Below the pieces are notes generated by a model. That model searched no databases. It worked only from the letters and a program-made list of their open reading frames with translations, and was not told where the DNA came from. Made by a program: the position numbers and the translations under genes. 55,772 bases of DNA. Source: Nostoc desertorum CM1-VF14 (GTDB lineage: Bacteria > Cyanobacteriota > Cyanobacteriia > Cyanobacteriales > Nostocaceae). This document shows positions 18,229 to 26,178 of the stretch, one piece after another; positions within the stretch are counted from its first letter, which is position 1, and each line of letters begins with the position of its first letter. The stretch spans positions 1 to 55,772 of the forward strand of contig JAHHHR010000050.1 in assembly GCA_019359245.1 (NCBI GenBank), written 5' to 3'.

Positions 18229-18420
18229 CTATGCCGTCTCCAGCCAATCATAAATTTGGTCTAACTCCTCTAGAGTAATTAACCCATACTGCCAAAGAAT
18301 CATTGCCAAAGGACCCGGGTCTTGCTCCCGATGCCGAAGTGCCACCGCCAGCGATGCTGTGGAAATTGCCAAATCTTCTTGCAAAAAATGAATCAGTCGA
18401 GAATATTTTGATGGTGACAT
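18229..18420 (-). CDS. DUF2949 small protein
   Basis: This 63-residue soluble protein (MSPSKYSRLIHFLQEDLAIS, then GPLAMILWQYGLITLEELDQ and IYDWLE) is a DUF2949 member, a small cyanobacterial family of unknown function. The start is decided by a perfect ribosome site: AAGGAGGTG lies eight bases before the ATG at 18420. An ATG 12 codons further upstream (18456) lies beyond that site and is rejected. The all-helical composition and the LITLEEL segment resemble the N-terminal part of type II secretion GspE/PilB-like proteins, but this is only a weak likeness. Confidence 0.82.
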   Translation of the reverse strand: MSPSKYSRLIHFLQEDLAISTASLAVALRHREQDPGPLAMILWQYGLITLEELDQIYDWLETA

Positions 18421-18964
18421 TTGTATTTCACCTCCTTGTGTAGAATGTATTGTCATATATTAGTTCACCATTGCTCGGTAGCCAGTAGCCAGTATTTTAT
18501 CTGTCACTGTGCTGTTCTCGGCTATACATCCCAGCACAGTGTTTTTGATTTGCCTTCATAAAGAGACTTCTCACAGAAGGTTTGAGAAATAGAAATTTTT
18601 GTACAAATCATCTGCTCAATTTTCAAGCAGTATTTTTACTTAGTTAAATTGCCTCCATCTTGCTTACTGTTGTGCGTTATTTAATTACACATGTAGTAAC
18701 AAAGATTCCATAGCCTATACTCTCTTATTGGCGACTATTTACACTTACGCCCAAGGGAATATTTTTGCCAAACCTCAAGACCGCAATTTCAGGTTGGAGA
18801 CAGGAAAATTTTACATTATTACCACAGTTTTTAAATATTAGCGTTACAGATGACTTTTTCACCACAAGACGTGACATTTTTTACAAAAAAAACATAATTC
18901 CCGATAGTATAGGCTTTGGGCAGAACAACTATCCAAATCTTTATCTTTGCGAAGCACCGAAGTC
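18421..18964. other. Intergenic interval with an orphan hairpin
   Basis: No gene is recognised in 544 bases. A + strand frame at 18765-19067 overlaps the DUF192 gene in antisense and shows no family features. The hairpin at 18505-18546 is described separately. Confidence 0.45.
18505..18546 (+). terminator. Hairpin followed by TTTTT, possible small-RNA terminator
   Basis: CACTGTGCTG (18505-18514) pairs perfectly with CAGCACAGTG (18532-18541), and TTTTT follows on the + strand only. No + strand gene ends here: the aminotransferase has its own terminator 550 bases upstream. A short RNA starting after 18421, divergent from the DUF2949 gene, could end here. Confidence 0.55.
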
Positions 18965-19471
18965 TCAAAACTCAATTTTGACGGTATCGCCCACTTTTAA
19001 CTTCAATTCCGCAGCTCTTCCAGAACGAAGTTCAATCACCTTATCGATTGGTGTCTTGGGGCCATAGGTAGGACAAGGCTCACTTGTACAAGGAGGTGCA
19101 GAAGCCTGGATATATTTAACCACACCGTTTTGTAAAAATACCATATCCAAGGGCACAGGTACATTTTTCATCCAGAAACTAACTGGTTGTGGTGAAGGGA
19201 ATCCAAATAGCATCCCCCGGTCATCTGGCAAAGCTGGTCGATACATCAAGCCCATCGCTTGCTGTTGTGGTGTCTTTGCCACTTCTAGCTGAATCGTTGT
19301 GCCATTAGGAAGGATGGCTTTAGCAGAAATTGGTAGTGTTTGACCTAAGCTCTCTGGTGCTGGAGTTTGAGAACTAGATGTGGGGATGGGAGGTTTAGCT
19401 GTTGTTGGCACAGAACACCCCATTAGGAAAATACTCAGCAAAATTGAAAGCAAACTGAGCCGACGAGTCAT
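18965..19471 (-). CDS. DUF192 lipoprotein
   Basis: This 168-residue protein has a lipoprotein signal peptide: hydrophobic LLSILLSIFLM followed by lipobox LMGC, so Cys19 should be acylated. A Pro/Ser/Thr-rich tether precedes a DUF192 domain (about 45-168) with the conserved MGLMYRPALPDDRGMLFGF, SFWMKNVPVPLDMVF and GRAAELKLKVGDTV. DUF192 proteins are small secreted beta-barrel proteins of unsettled function. The MxxR and FWMxxxxxPLD signatures are intact. The gene precedes nothing in obvious operon spacing; the NblR-like gene starts 850 bases upstream on the same strand. Confidence 0.88.
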   Translation of the reverse strand: MTRRLSLLSILLSIFLMGCSVPTTAKPPIPTSSSQTPAPESLGQTLPISAKAILPNGTTIQLEVAKTPQQQAMGLMYRPALPDDRGMLFGFPSPQPVSFWMKNVPVPLDMVFLQNGVVKYIQASAPPCTSEPCPTYGPKTPIDKVIELRSGRAAELKLKVGDTVKIEF

Positions 19472-19636
19472 AATTATTTCTGATTTCGTAATTTAGATTT
19501 CAATTTTACAGAATTTAAGCTAGAAAACCCACGGCTTTTATTCGTCCTGTAATCCACAGACGTTTTCAACCTCAATTAACAAGACTTGGGGCGAAATCCC
19601 TTTGTTAAAGGTAGGCAAACTTTCGCTACAGTTGTA

Positions 19637-20323
19637 CTAGGATTCTCTTAAAACGTACCCTACACCTCGCACCGTTTGAATGAGCCGCTTTTGACCTTCA
19701 TCTTCAATTTTTAGGCGCAAGTAGCGGATGTACACTTCAATTACATTTGACTCACCCAGAAAGTCATAACCCCAAACGTTTTCTAAAATTTGTTCGCGGG
19801 TTAACACCTCACGCGGATGTTCCATTAAGAATTTTAATAGTTCAAATTCTTTCATTGTTAAGTCTATTGCCCGTCCGCCATGTATAGCACGGCGAGTTGC
19901 GATATCTAAAATTAGCTCCCCAAAGCGTAACTGCTCTGTGGTATCCACATCAGGTTTTAAGTAGAGCCGAATCAACTTCAAAAAGTCTTCTGAGCGGTAA
20001 GGCTTGAGGATGTAATCATCCGCTCCAGCTTCTAGACAAGCTACCCGATCATCGACTGTATCCCTTGCCATTAAAATCAATACAGGCGATCGCATACCAG
20101 TGCTTCTCAGATTTTTGCACAATGAGAGTCCTGATTCTCCTGCTAGCATCCGGTCTAAAACAATTAAAGCAGGCTGGCGATCGCGACAGTGTTGTAAACC
20201 ACTGGTTGCATCATGAGCCAAAATTGATTCATAGCCGGCTTCTTGCAAATCGCAAGAAAGCTGATTTGCAAGGCTCTCATCGGTTTCAATCACCAAAACG
20301 CAGGGACTTGGAGCAACTGTCAT
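19637..20323 (-). CDS. nblR: OmpR-family response regulator, NblR-like, atypical receiver
   Basis: This 228-residue protein has a receiver domain (1-120) and an OmpR/PhoB winged-helix DNA-binding domain (about 135-226; ILENVWGYDFLGESNVIEVY, RLIQTVRGVGYVL). Asp57 (IVLDRML) and Lys107 (YILKPY) are kept, but the acidic pair is E13-T14 instead of two acids, and the Thr/Ser switch position is Met85 (LILMARD). Such loss of receiver chemistry is a known property of NblR, the non-bleaching regulator that acts without canonical phosphorylation in Synechococcus, and the OmpR-type layout agrees. NblR promotes phycobilisome breakdown and survival under nutrient or light stress. Orthology is an inference from these features; nearby NAD kinase and photosynthesis genes neither prove nor contradict it. 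Confidence 0.75.
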   Translation of the reverse strand: MTVAPSPCVLVIETDESLANQLSCDLQEAGYESILAHDATSGLQHCRDRQPALIVLDRMLAGESGLSLCKNLRSTGMRSPVLILMARDTVDDRVACLEAGADDYILKPYRSEDFLKLIRLYLKPDVDTTEQLRFGELILDIATRRAIHGGRAIDLTMKEFELLKFLMEHPREVLTREQILENVWGYDFLGESNVIEVYIRYLRLKIEDEGQKRLIQTVRGVGYVLRES

Positions 20324-20668
20324 AACAATTTGAGATATTGGATTTGGAATTGTAAAGATATTCCAGAGAAAATCTTTACATCAGTTAAAAGTGCAATTAC
20401 GAGTTTTTAGTGATGGAGCAATCCTGATTTGACACGCTGCTAAGAATCTTTTAGCACGTTCAGGTGTCAGCCATCGAATTCTCCGATGCAATCTTAATAA
20501 CTAACTCCAAATACCATTCCTACACCAGTAATTCTGGAAGGAAATTAGCAAATTGGGTAGAGGGGCATGGGGCATAGGGTATGGACAATAAATAGGGCGA
20601 TGTAGCTTTAGCTTGCCGCGGGTAGGAGTGAGGGAGAAGAATTAATAACCAATGCCCAATGCCCAATA
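20324..20668. other. Intergenic spacer with CCCAATGC-type repeats
   Basis: The 345 bases lie between the NAD kinase stop and the NblR-like start, both genes on the minus strand. They contain low-complexity strings (GGGGCATGGGGCATAGGG, CCAATGCCCAATGCCCAAT) of a kind seen repeatedly beside genes in this window, and no gene. Confidence 0.4.
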
Positions 20669-21592
20669 CTACGGTAATTCTACCGAAGTTGGTTTAGCAA
20701 TATGTGGTAAACCCCAACCTAATTTTTCTCGCAGAATTCGGAAAAACTCAGGCGGTTGCAGGCGAATAAATCGGACACTATATTGCGATCGCTCCATATA
20801 TACTCTATCTTCTGGTAGTACATAACACCCTCCATTCCCATCTACTACCATCACCAGTCGAGGAATGTTGACTGGGTGGATGTTGACCGAATCAGTATCT
20901 GGAAATACCAATGCTCTAGAAGCTAGGGAATGGGGACAAATGGGTACTAGCTGTAAAACAGGTACGCCAGGAGTCACAACTGGACCACCAGCACTTAATG
21001 AGTAAGCTGTAGAACCAGTAGGCGTAGAAACAATCACACCATCGGCTGCAATATCTACTGGTGCATGACGCCCTATAGCAATTTCAAAATGGCACATAGA
21101 GGTCAAAGGTTCCCGGTGCAGAACCATCTCATTCAAGCAGAGGGCTTCCCACAATACTGCTTCTCCCCGAAACACTTTGACGGTGAGCATGGCTCGTTCT
21201 TCAATTTCATACTCACCCGCCATCACCTGTTCTAGTGCTTGGGGCAGTTGATTCAGGAAGGTTTCCGTTAAAAATCCCATGTGGCCAGTATTCACTGTTA
21301 GCAGTGGAATACCAGAGGGGGCTACCTGACGAGACGCTGCTAAAACAGTACCGTCTCCCCCTAACACCACTGCAAATTCCATATCTGAGTCAAAACCAGG
21401 GGGTGTCAGACCGTCAATGGGGGTATGGCATACAGGACTATCTGGGTTAGAGTAGCCCAATATTCCACCGATACTTGATGTGATACACACATCCCAACCG
21501 GCAGTGGTTAGTTTGTCTTTCAACTCGATAGCGACACGGCCCGCTATCGGTTTAACGTCATTGTAGATAATGCCTGCTTTCGGCACACTCAA
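20669..21592 (-). CDS. nadK: NAD kinase
   Basis: This 307-residue enzyme phosphorylates NAD to NADP in the cytoplasm, a key supply step for photosynthetic electron transport. The diagnostic GGDGT (residues 78-82, VVLGGDGTVLAASRQ), the NTGHMGFLTE segment and DGVIVSTPTGSTAYSLSAGG are all present, and length is normal. Cyanobacteria usually have two NAD kinases; this one's longer N-terminal part, with HTPIDGLTPPGF between the first strand and GGDGT, resembles the Sll1415-type more than the short form, but I am not certain. It may tie functionally to the NAD operon at 46.5-51.2 kb. Confidence 0.93.
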   Translation of the reverse strand: MSVPKAGIIYNDVKPIAGRVAIELKDKLTTAGWDVCITSSIGGILGYSNPDSPVCHTPIDGLTPPGFDSDMEFAVVLGGDGTVLAASRQVAPSGIPLLTVNTGHMGFLTETFLNQLPQALEQVMAGEYEIEERAMLTVKVFRGEAVLWEALCLNEMVLHREPLTSMCHFEIAIGRHAPVDIAADGVIVSTPTGSTAYSLSAGGPVVTPGVPVLQLVPICPHSLASRALVFPDTDSVNIHPVNIPRLVMVVDGNGGCYVLPEDRVYMERSQYSVRFIRLQPPEFFRILREKLGWGLPHIAKPTSVELP

Positions 21593-21715
21593 ATATCCAA
21601 GTTTAGGCGGTGCTCTTTATTATGTAATCCTTACACATTTTGGCCATGTAGTCATTAATTTAGAGCCAAATATCCAGAGTCTAGAGTTTAACGACTAATG
21701 TTTATTTTGTAATGA

Positions 21716-22714
21716 TTATTGACTATTGGCTTTTGAAGACTGTTTAAAAGGAGTTTTTTTAGGTTTCTGCTTCTTATTTTTATTTTTCTGGTAGTCTACC
21801 TCTTTGAGCTTCTTCATAATTCGGCTGAAGTACTCTTGTAGATAGCTTTCTAGAGTCGTGGTTTGTTGCTGATCTAAACCAAAGACTGTGTACACTTCAT
21901 CCATTGAGGCATTTAGCTGTTTACCACTAGCCAATACTTCTGTAAACGCTAGCCTGTCTGCTACGTTCCATCCCCACTGAAAGAACCGCATTAAGCCCCG
22001 CACAGCACGCAGTAAGCTTATTGGCATCCGTGTAACCCTGGCGTCTTTTCCAGATAAGCGTTCGCACAGGTTGATGATTTCTTCTGCACTCCATGCACGA
22101 GTCCCGACTACAGGAAAAGCTTGGTTTTCCGTTTCGGGCACACTCAATGCTCGAATAGCAAACTTAGCAATGTCTTGAGTGTCCATATAGGCGATGGGAG
22201 AAGAATTACCAGTTACCCAAACTGGCTGTCCTTCCAAAATGGGAATCCCATACTGACCAATTAACCCTTGCATAAACCCAGCTAGCCGCAAGATGGTATA
22301 ATTCAACCCACACTCAGTTAAATATAGTTCTGTACACCGCTTAATTTCCATTAGCGGCACTTCTGGATATTTATCAGCATCTAAAATCGAAAAGAAGACA
22401 AAACGCTCTACACCTGCTGCTTTTGCTGCTTGAATCAATGCTACTTTCCCGTCCCAGTCAACTTGTTTTATACTCAGTGAATCTGTAGGACGAGATGTTG
22501 ACGCATCAATAACTTGGGTTACACCAACTAAAGCTTCGGCTAGGGTATCGGGGTAACGTAAATTTCCCGGTACGAGTTCTGCACCCCATTCTTTGAGAAA
22601 AGCTGCTTTTTTACTGCTCCGAACAAGACAGCGTACTTTATATCCCTCATCGATTGCCCGACGAGCCACTTGTCTTCCTAAGGTGCCAGTGGCACCGACG
22701 ATTAATAATGTCAT
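21716..22714 (-). CDS. ycf39: Ycf39, photosystem II assembly protein (atypical SDR)
   Basis: This 332-residue protein starts with a Rossmann motif (LLIVGATGTLGRQVARRAID), followed by VRSSKKAAFLKEWGAELVPG and the NmrA-like core (FVFFSILDADKYPEVPLMEI, YTILRLAGFMQGLIGQY). This is the profile of Ycf39, a chlorophyll-synthase-associated factor that helps assemble photosystem II reaction centres with high-light-inducible proteins. A strongly basic tail (about 300-332, KNKNKKQKPKKTPFK) extends beyond the usual end and may be lineage specific. petM lies 246 bases upstream on the same strand, a pairing seen in many cyanobacteria. Confidence 0.9.
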   Translation of the reverse strand: MTLLIVGATGTLGRQVARRAIDEGYKVRCLVRSSKKAAFLKEWGAELVPGNLRYPDTLAEALVGVTQVIDASTSRPTDSLSIKQVDWDGKVALIQAAKAAGVERFVFFSILDADKYPEVPLMEIKRCTELYLTECGLNYTILRLAGFMQGLIGQYGIPILEGQPVWVTGNSSPIAYMDTQDIAKFAIRALSVPETENQAFPVVGTRAWSAEEIINLCERLSGKDARVTRMPISLLRAVRGLMRFFQWGWNVADRLAFTEVLASGKQLNASMDEVYTVFGLDQQQTTTLESYLQEYFSRIMKKLKEVDYQKNKNKKQKPKKTPFKQSSKANSQ

Positions 22715-22833
22715 GAGGGTTGTAATAAATTTTAATGTTTTATGAAAAGAATGTTATCAGAATAACCTATGCAAACAAAAGTTTACATCTTTTCTCAGAA
22801 AATCGTTTGTTATGGACAGACTCATGAGAAAAT

Positions 22834-22862
22834 AGCTGTCCGGTAAACGGACAAGCTTTTTT
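22834..22862 (-). terminator. Hairpin between petM and ycf39
   Basis: AGCTGTCCG (22834-22842) pairs with CGGACAAGCT (one bulged base) around GTAAA. Reading the minus strand, the stem is followed by ATTTTCT, which would end part of the petM transcription; on the + strand a T6 run follows, so direction is not certain. Confidence 0.55.
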
Positions 22863-22960
22863 CCCAGTTAGCGAGAAGTATGAACGCCAGCTTGGGGCGA
22901 ACAGAACTTTTCAAAGCAGAGGAAAACCTCTTCCCTCTCAATAGCCAATTACCGTAAGGA

Positions 22961-23065
22961 TTATTCTTCTGTGCCTTGAATTTTCAGTAACAATGCGCCT
23001 AAGCCCCAGCCCACAAAGATTAAACCGAAGGACAATATAGCTGCATTCAAAATTTCGCCGCCCAT
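22961..23065 (-). CDS. petM: Cytochrome b6-f complex subunit PetM
   Basis: This 34-residue single-span membrane protein reads MGGEILNAAILSFGLIFVGW and continues GLGALLLKIQGTEE, the near-invariant PetM sequence. It is subunit VII of the cytochrome b6-f complex in the thylakoid membrane, a small peripheral helix that supports complex assembly. AAGGAG lies eight bases before the ATG at 23065. The gene precedes ycf39 on the same strand with a hairpin in between, so the two may be separate or partly coupled transcripts. Confidence 0.96.
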   Translation of the reverse strand: MGGEILNAAILSFGLIFVGWGLGALLLKIQGTEE

Positions 23066-23272
23066 TGGTGTGATTCTCCTTATGCAAATTAGTGTGTGTA
23101 AACTAGGTCTAATAAAAGCTCTTGAATTGTTGCTGTAGGATTAGACCTGTGTAAATAATTTTAAACTAGTTTAGCAAGTAATCCCTACTCGCTTGGGGGG
23201 CAATCCTTACTGTAGAGCGCAAGATGAGGGGGATGGAGAAAAAATTAATGATAATAATTATGAATAAATTTT

Positions 23273-24364
23273 ATGTATGAAAATAATCAAGGTGATTTAG
23301 TGAATTTTAGCAAAAAGAATCGCCCACGTTTGGCGCTGACGCTCGGAGATCCGGCGGGGATTGGGCCGGAAGTGATTTTGAAAGCTTTAGCAGAGCCGGA
23401 AATTAGTAAAAAATACGACGTAACAGTGGTGGGTAACGGGGCTTTGCTGGTAAAGGCTTATCACAAACTGAATTTAATCGAGAATTTAGCCCTTTTGGCA
23501 AATCCAGACGAGTTGTCAGTGATTGATGTGCAGTTGGGTGGGGAAATTAAAGATCAAATTATCGCTGGAACAGGTAATGCGGCTAGTGGTGCGGCTAGTT
23601 TTGCCTATATGGAATGTGCGATCGCTCAAACACTCGCTGGTAAATTTGATGCTATTGTCACAGGGCCGATCGCTAAATCTGCTTGGAAAGCCGCCGGGTA
23701 TAATTATCCAGGGCAAACAGAACTTTTGGCGCAAAAATCAGGTGTTGACCGTTTTGGGATGTTATTTGTAGCGCGATCGCCTCATACTAATTGGACACTC
23801 CGCACTTTACTTGCCACCACACATATTCCCTTACGTCAAGTAGCCGATACATTGACACCGCAATTGCTGACACAGAAATTGGATTTACTGGTGGAGTGCT
23901 TGGAGAAAGATTTTGGGATAGAAAATGGGAGAATTGCGATCGCAGGTTTAAATCCCCACAGTGGCGAACAGGGACAACTTGGACATGAAGAACAAGATTG
24001 GTTAATTCCGTGGTTAGAGCAAGAGCGGCAAAGCAGACCAAAATTACAGTTAGATGGACCAATACCGCCAGATACGATGTGGGTTAAACCTGGTCAAGCT
24101 TGGTATGGAAATTCTTTAGTACAAAATCCTGCTGATGCTTACTTGGCACTTTACCACGACCAAGGCTTAATTCCTGTGAAGCTGATGGCGTTTGATCGGG
24201 CAGTTAATACTTCTATTGGTCTTCCTTTCGTTCGGACTTCACCGGATCACGGAACAGCATTTGATATTGCGGGTAAGGGGATTGCTGATGCTACGAGTAT
24301 GAAAGCTGCGATACATTTAGCGGCTGAGTTGGTGAGTCAAAGGTTGGCGGCGAGAAAACTATGA
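23273..24364 (+). CDS. pdxA: 4-hydroxythreonine-4-phosphate dehydrogenase
   Basis: This 363-residue enzyme of pyridoxal phosphate synthesis (DXP-dependent branch) oxidises 4-phosphohydroxy-threonine with NAD. Conserved segments are LALTLGDPAGIGPEVILKAL, IVTGPIAKSAWKAAGYNYPG, GLNPHSGEQG (metal-binding His) and ALYHDQGLIPVKLMAF (metal-binding His-Asp), ending with VRTSPDHGTAFDIAGKG. Length is normal apart from a short polar N-terminal stretch (MYENNQGDLVNFSKKN); a start a few codons later cannot be excluded. The gene stands divergently from petM, 207 bases away. Confidence 0.93.
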   Translation: MYENNQGDLVNFSKKNRPRLALTLGDPAGIGPEVILKALAEPEISKKYDVTVVGNGALLVKAYHKLNLIENLALLANPDELSVIDVQLGGEIKDQIIAGTGNAASGAASFAYMECAIAQTLAGKFDAIVTGPIAKSAWKAAGYNYPGQTELLAQKSGVDRFGMLFVARSPHTNWTLRTLLATTHIPLRQVADTLTPQLLTQKLDLLVECLEKDFGIENGRIAIAGLNPHSGEQGQLGHEEQDWLIPWLEQERQSRPKLQLDGPIPPDTMWVKPGQAWYGNSLVQNPADAYLALYHDQGLIPVKLMAFDRAVNTSIGLPFVRTSPDHGTAFDIAGKGIADATSMKAAIHLAAELVSQRLAARKL

Positions 24365-24403
24365 ATTATTTCATGATTTATAACTAGATTTGTCCAAAGA
24401 ATT

Positions 24404-24742
24404 ATGGAAGTCCAACCAAGAGAAATTAGGAATTATCTGACAGTAGATGGAAAAAATATTTTTGATGAGTGGCTTGATTCTCTGCGAGATAGAAAAGCAA
24501 AAGCTAAAATAAGAGCCAGACTTGACCGAGTTGAAGATGGTAATTTAGGTAATTGTAAGTCAGTTGGAGAAGGTGTTTTTGAATTGAGAATCGACTATGG
24601 GCCAGGCTACCGCATATACTTTGGACAAGAAGGTATAACAATTATTATTCTTTTATGTGGTGGAGATAAAAGCACTCAAAAACAAGATGTTGATAAAGCT
24701 CAGGAATATTGGAAAGACTATAGGAGTAGAGATAATGCCTAA
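24404..24742 (+). CDS. RelE/HigB-like toxin (phage-derived Gp49-type, HI1419 family)
   Basis: This 112-residue toxin belongs to the upstream partner family of HI1420-type antidotes: FDEWLDSLRDRKAKAKIRAR, LDRVEDGNLGNCKSVGEGVF, ELRIDYGPGYRIYFGQEG and the end LLCGGDKSTQKQDVDKAQEY. The RIDYGPGYRIYF segment is the core of the RelE-like fold with basic and tyrosine residues used for ribosome-bound mRNA cleavage in relatives. The toxin gene comes first and its stop overlaps the antitoxin ATG by eight bases, which is the usual order for this class. No premature stop or missing motif is apparent, so it should be active unless held by the antitoxin. Confidence 0.9.
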   Translation: MEVQPREIRNYLTVDGKNIFDEWLDSLRDRKAKAKIRARLDRVEDGNLGNCKSVGEGVFELRIDYGPGYRIYFGQEGITIIILLCGGDKSTQKQDVDKAQEYWKDYRSRDNA

Positions 24743-25031
24743 AAGTGCAAGCTATCATGAAGGACTAGTTAAACATCTCCAAGATCCATTAGAAGCAGCA
24801 TCTTATATCGAAGTAGTTCTAGAAGAGGGCGATCCTAGAATGTTAGGAAAAGCACTCAGGAATGTAATTGAGGCACAGGGTGGAATTGATCAGTTTCCAG
24901 CGCAAGTTAAACAATCCTATGAGCAACTTGACTTGATGTTATCTGAGCAAGGAGAAATTGAATTTTATTGTCTGAGGAAATTACTGGATGCATTGGGATT
25001 ACAGCTAGCAGTAACAGTGAAGTCAGCATGA
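24735..25031 (+). CDS. HigA/HI1420-type antidote, DNA-binding
   Basis: The 98-residue antitoxin starts at ATG 24735 (MPKSASYHEGLVKHLQDPLE), inside the last codons of the toxin gene. Its AASYIEVVLEEGDPRMLGKA, LRNVIEAQGG and C-terminal LRKLLDALGLQLAVTV match the addiction-module antidote family with a helix-turn-helix of Xre type, here somewhat divergent. It should bind the toxin and repress the operon promoter. The overlap implies translational coupling. A hairpin with a T-run follows at 25304. Confidence 0.88.
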   Translation: MPKSASYHEGLVKHLQDPLEAASYIEVVLEEGDPRMLGKALRNVIEAQGGIDQFPAQVKQSYEQLDLMLSEQGEIEFYCLRKLLDALGLQLAVTVKSA

Positions 25032-25303
25032 GGTGATTTTTTAAGGACAGTTTAAATCGCTCAGTCTTATACCTTCCCAATTTATTTTTACAATTTATAA
25101 ATTCCGCCTTGAAGTTATTTACTAATTTTGAGGGAAGATAATTTGCATATCCCAGTCATTCACTAGTTGTTTGTCTGGTTTTTTTGTTTCCTAATTATGG
25201 AAACTGTAATTTAACAGTATATATGAAAATTATAATTTATTACTTTAACTCTTTGACTTTATCATCGAACCTATTTTCTAGCTTCAAGTAAAGGTGATTT
25301 ATT

Positions 25304-25344
25304 AATACCAGTTATCTGTTTCTCGGACGACTGGTATTTATTTT
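25304..25344 (+). terminator. Probable terminator of the toxin-antitoxin operon
   Basis: AATACCAGT (25304-25312) pairs perfectly with ACTGGTATT (25330-25338), and TATTTTTTG follows on the + strand. It is 270 bases after the antitoxin stop. Confidence 0.6.
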
Positions 25345-25371
25345 TTGTGCTTTTGTGGTTAGAGAAAGAAT

Positions 25372-25586
25372 AGGCTAACGCCTAAAGGGAATGAATAAAA
25401 GAAATAAAGAGTTGTACTGCAATCCTCATGGAGTGACATAGACTTTAATATTTTTTTTGGAAAGCTTCGCGCTGAAGAAATAAAGAGAGGCTAACGCCTG
25501 GAGAAAATGAATATTAGAGTGTTCTACCTCAATACGCTTGGGGTGGAACAGCCTTTAATATCTTTTTTAAAACGCTTCGCGCTGAC
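25372..25586. repeat. Imperfect tandem duplication of about 110 bases
   Basis: Copy one (25372-25476) and copy two (25488-25586) both begin AGGCTAACGCCT, share AATGAATA..., a central CTTTAATAT-T-run and end (A/C)GCTTCGCGCTGA. The middle parts have diverged. Within each copy, GGCTAACGCC and GCTTCGCGCTGA resemble ends of the short dispersed repeats seen elsewhere. The block fills the space before the oxygenase gene. Confidence 0.65.
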
Positions 25587-25637
25587 GGTAGGTGTAATTA
25601 GTTTGATTTGCAGAGTTAAAATTTTCAGGAGTTAATA

Positions 25638-26111
25638 ATGAACTTAATTGAAACTATTGGATATGTTCGTACTGACCTTCAAAGTCTTCATGATTGGACT
25701 AATCATCAATTTGGCATGAGGTCAATGTCTTCTAGTCGGGTTGCTTTTGGTCGAACTCACAAATGGTTTGGATACGAGGTAATACTACTAAAGCCTAATG
25801 CGAAAATCAAGAAAGGACATTGGGATGCCAGGGTTAATCGACTTGGTGATCGCATTCTTCCAGGATGGGATTGTGCCTTACTCTGCCATTATCCTCCAGG
25901 TGTTGGCATGAAACCACACTATGACCACCCCGTTTTTGAACCTCTGGTAGGATTAGTCAATATTGGACATGCTACTTTCCGCATCGGTAATCAGGAACAT
26001 AAGCTTGAAGATGGTCAGGTTATCAAGTTTGATTCTAGTATTCTCCATGAACTACTTCCGGTTGTATCTGAACGCTGGTCTTTGTCCTTTCGCCGGATTA
26101 AGCCACACTAA
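25638..26111 (+). CDS. 2-oxoglutarate/Fe(II)-dependent oxygenase-like protein
   Basis: This 157-residue single-domain protein has the double-stranded beta-helix iron triad: His94-x-Asp96 in GMKPHYDHPVF and a distal His137 in SSILHELLPVVSERWSLSFR, with Arg146/Arg152 able to bind 2-oxoglutarate. It is shorter than most AlkB or P4Ha-type enzymes and its substrate is unknown; the fold signature resembles AlkB-like or prolyl-hydroxylase-like members. GGAG before the ATG at 25638 supports the start. It lies between a toxin-antitoxin module and a Rep gene, in the most accessory part of the window. Confidence 0.75.
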   Translation: MNLIETIGYVRTDLQSLHDWTNHQFGMRSMSSSRVAFGRTHKWFGYEVILLKPNAKIKKGHWDARVNRLGDRILPGWDCALLCHYPPGVGMKPHYDHPVFEPLVGLVNIGHATFRIGNQEHKLEDGQVIKFDSSILHELLPVVSERWSLSFRRIKPH

Positions 26112-26178
26112 CTACGGTTCTAAACCTATCTAATCCCTTCCCTGTAAGGATTATAGGGCTGTTCTTGTATCGCTGATG

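Noticed and set aside
18765..19067. A 100-codon + strand frame overlapping the DUF192 gene
   Set aside because: Antisense to a clear lipoprotein gene, without family features or ribosome site.
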